A stretch of 64,000 bases of DNA from Nostoc sp. ATCC 43529 (lineage in GTDB: Bacteria > Cyanobacteriota > Cyanobacteriia > Cyanobacteriales > Nostocaceae): contig LWTK01000036.1 in the NCBI GenBank assembly GCA_003326205.1, forward strand, positions 62,001 through 126,000, read 5' to 3'. Below, one piece after another: positions 62,452-64,000 of the stretch. Each line of letters starts with the position of its first letter. Position 1 is the stretch's first letter. The position numbers and the translations under genes are program-made. The notes below the pieces were generated by a model that did not search any database, was not told the origin of the DNA, and saw nothing but the letters and a program-made list of their open reading frames with translations.

Positions 62452-63855
62452 TCATTCATTCATTCCTGCATATAACAGCCTGATAAATAAGCGGACTCCA
62501 TCATCTGCTTTTAACATTGAATAATCAGGAGCTTCTCTATAACCAATCGCACGTAAGTCTGATAACAACTCTGGATGGAACTGGCAAGTAAAAGAACGAC
62601 GAATTTTTTTAGTTTCAAAGTCTTTATAATTGATACAAGTAGCTGAACATTCCGTAACTATTTCTTGCTCAATAGCTGTGGAACATAAAATTTCTACAGA
62701 GTCAGGTAATTGTATCAGCCATGACAGAGGGCTACTAGCTATAATGTGTCGATAGGGAACAATAGCATCATGAATACTACGATAAGCCCAGTTAGCAAAT
62801 AGTATTGCTTCTTCATTGACTTCATCTGAATGAAACATTGAGATTGATATTTCGCGCTCATATTGGATTGTTGTGTCAATCACACCTTCATGGGCATCTG
62901 ATGTGACATCATGAGCATGAATCAATTCCCAAGGAATTCCTACAGCTTTAGCGTCAGGCGACTGGTAAGGCAACAATACGCGTTCGCCAACTTCCTTTGA
63001 CTCATTACGTGTCACCGCAAAATGCTCATCATTCCAACTATCAGCAACTTTTCGTCCATCACGCTTTTTGACTTGAAGTGTTTGACCCATCGTTGCAATC
63101 CGTTCTACAACCTCTTGCAGTGAATTGAGTGCTTTGGACTGACTGTCACGTTCTAAAGATGTTGTACCCAGGACTTCTTTAACTGCTCGTTGAATCAGCC
63201 GTATGTGACATTGTGCAGCAAGCTGATGTCCCACACAAATGAAGATTGCAGGAGCGCTAGTAGGCGATCGCGAGATTAATAATTTTTCCACTAAGGCAAA
63301 CATATCTTCTCGTGGACAAGCTGGACTTGTCCAGGTCGAGGCATCATAAACTGATGGGTCGCCTCCTTCCACCACTACTGCATAACTAGAGCTAATTACC
63401 CCAGCTACTAATTCTGGGTCAATAATTCCAGTTGACCAAACTGGAAATAGTATTGAGTCCATATCAGCCACTTTTTGAGCAATATAAGCGACGTTTTTAG
63501 AAGCGCGAACTTCTTCATTGAGGGTATTAATACCTACGTGTGACCACGGCTCAATAATAGTTATTGATTTGCGTAATAAGTTAGGATGCAACAGCAAAAA
63601 CTCTAAATCTGCTCTAGAGTTAATCACCTTCTCTAATGGCTTTTCATGCCCCCATTCAAAAATTCCGTCAGATGCAAAAAGTTCTTTTTCAGAAAGTGGA
63701 TTCGCAGAGGTTCTGTCTGTTAAAAAACGACCTAACAGAATATGTGCAGACTCAAAATCTGTGCAGCCTGGATGCAAGTAACCGGGAGTTAAACGCCATT
63801 TAGTTGTTTGAGTTTGGTTTTGATCAACTTGATTAGGTTTAATAGATTTGACCAT
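62452..63855 (-). CDS. Class-I glutamine-amidotransferase-like protein
   Basis: 467 aa. A nucleophile-elbow motif FICVGHQLAAQ near residue 207 and a C-terminal CQFHPEL near residue 427 match the Cys and His-Glu of the class I (triad) glutaminase domain. The ~150 residues before the elbow and the long spacing between elbow and His are larger than in free-standing GATases (about 190-240 aa), so this is a divergent or extended member. No synthetase partner is seen here. A partial gene starts upstream with a 17 bp gap, implying an operon. Substrate unknown. Confidence 0.7.
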   Translation of the reverse strand: MVKSIKPNQVDQNQTQTTKWRLTPGYLHPGCTDFESAHILLGRFLTDRTSANPLSEKELFASDGIFEWGHEKPLEKVINSRADLEFLLLHPNLLRKSITIIEPWSHVGINTLNEEVRASKNVAYIAQKVADMDSILFPVWSTGIIDPELVAGVISSSYAVVVEGGDPSVYDASTWTSPACPREDMFALVEKLLISRSPTSAPAIFICVGHQLAAQCHIRLIQRAVKEVLGTTSLERDSQSKALNSLQEVVERIATMGQTLQVKKRDGRKVADSWNDEHFAVTRNESKEVGERVLLPYQSPDAKAVGIPWELIHAHDVTSDAHEGVIDTTIQYEREISISMFHSDEVNEEAILFANWAYRSIHDAIVPYRHIIASSPLSWLIQLPDSVEILCSTAIEQEIVTECSATCINYKDFETKKIRRSFTCQFHPELLSDLRAIGYREAPDYSMLKADDGVRLFIRLLYAGMNE

Positions 63856-63872
63856 GACTTTAGTAAATTTTG

Positions 63873-64000
63873 CTAATTACTTTCAAAGTTAGGGAAATTC
63901 AAGGCTAGATATCCTAATGCAGTAAAGGCATAGGCCATCGCAGTAACATTGCAACAATAAATTGGTTGTTGGAATTGATGTAGTTGAATGATTTCTAAAT
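63873..64000 (-). CDS. 3' end of an unidentified gene
   Basis: A frame of 42 codons is open from the window edge to a TAG at 63873-63875 (ending LGYLALNFPNFESN), 17 bases before the start of the GATase-like gene. The visible part contains CCNVTAMAYAFTALGYLAL. No family recognised. Confidence 0.45.
   Translation of the reverse strand, partial: LEIIQLHQFQQPIYCCNVTAMAYAFTALGYLALNFPNFESN

Overview
The window looks like chromosomal DNA of a filamentous, Nostoc/Anabaena-type cyanobacterium. The evidence is the very frequent HIP1 octamer GCGATCGC (also inside genes), an AMIN-domain TonB receptor, a DevBCA-type exporter, many short interspersed GC-rich palindromes and 'ACGCAAAG'-type repeats, and overall AT-rich intergenic DNA. 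No rRNA, tRNA or CRISPR array was found.

Left edge (1-2314): a membrane-anchored Ig-like/WD40 protein and the start of a following gene. Region 2569-11691 is a leftward uptake operon: TonB-dependent receptor, GT1-type glycosyltransferase, lipoprotein solute-binding protein, two DppB/DppC (NikB/NikC)-type permeases and two ATPases. It diverges, across a ~1 kb intergenic region holding a FUR-family box, from a rightward ~32 kb NRPS/PKS cluster (12748-45018): FAAL-ACP-C-A(Thr)-PCP-C*-A(His?) / free PCP / free C / methyltransferase / asparagine synthetase / degenerate C-A(Ser)-PCP-C-A(Gly)-PCP / KS-AT-KR-ACP-Cy-A(Cys)-Ox-PCP / docking-C-A-PCP-TE. By collinearity the product is a lipopeptide, fatty acyl-Thr(or Dhb)-His-Ser-Gly-ketide(OH)-thiazole-X.

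Region 45233-47687 is a leftward operon of a CobW/COG0523-like GTPase and two calcineurin-like phosphoesterases with altered metal motifs. It is headed by a FUR-family box nearly identical to the one before the TonB receptor. His, Ser and thiazole ligands, a nickel/peptide-type ABC importer, and a shared box next to a COG0523 gene suggest a metallophore locus under Zur or Fur. Zinc or nickel is as plausible as iron.

Region 47854-53810 is ordinary accessory DNA: a decayed TnpB, a small membrane protein, a membrane desaturase, an SDR, a 14-TM MFS exporter, a MITE-like element and an RluE-like pseudouridine synthase.

Region 54120-59291 is a second notable locus. Four small proteins with double-glycine-type leaders flank a DevB-DevC-DevA exporter, three upstream as tandem duplicates with a conserved promoter block and one downstream. 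Two share a related core sequence. This looks like a secreted-peptide (bacteriocin/microcin-like) system with no visible C39 peptidase.

Right edge (60609-64000): an ECF-like sigma factor with a cyanobacterial conserved partner, a class-I-glutaminase-like protein, and the 3' end of another gene.
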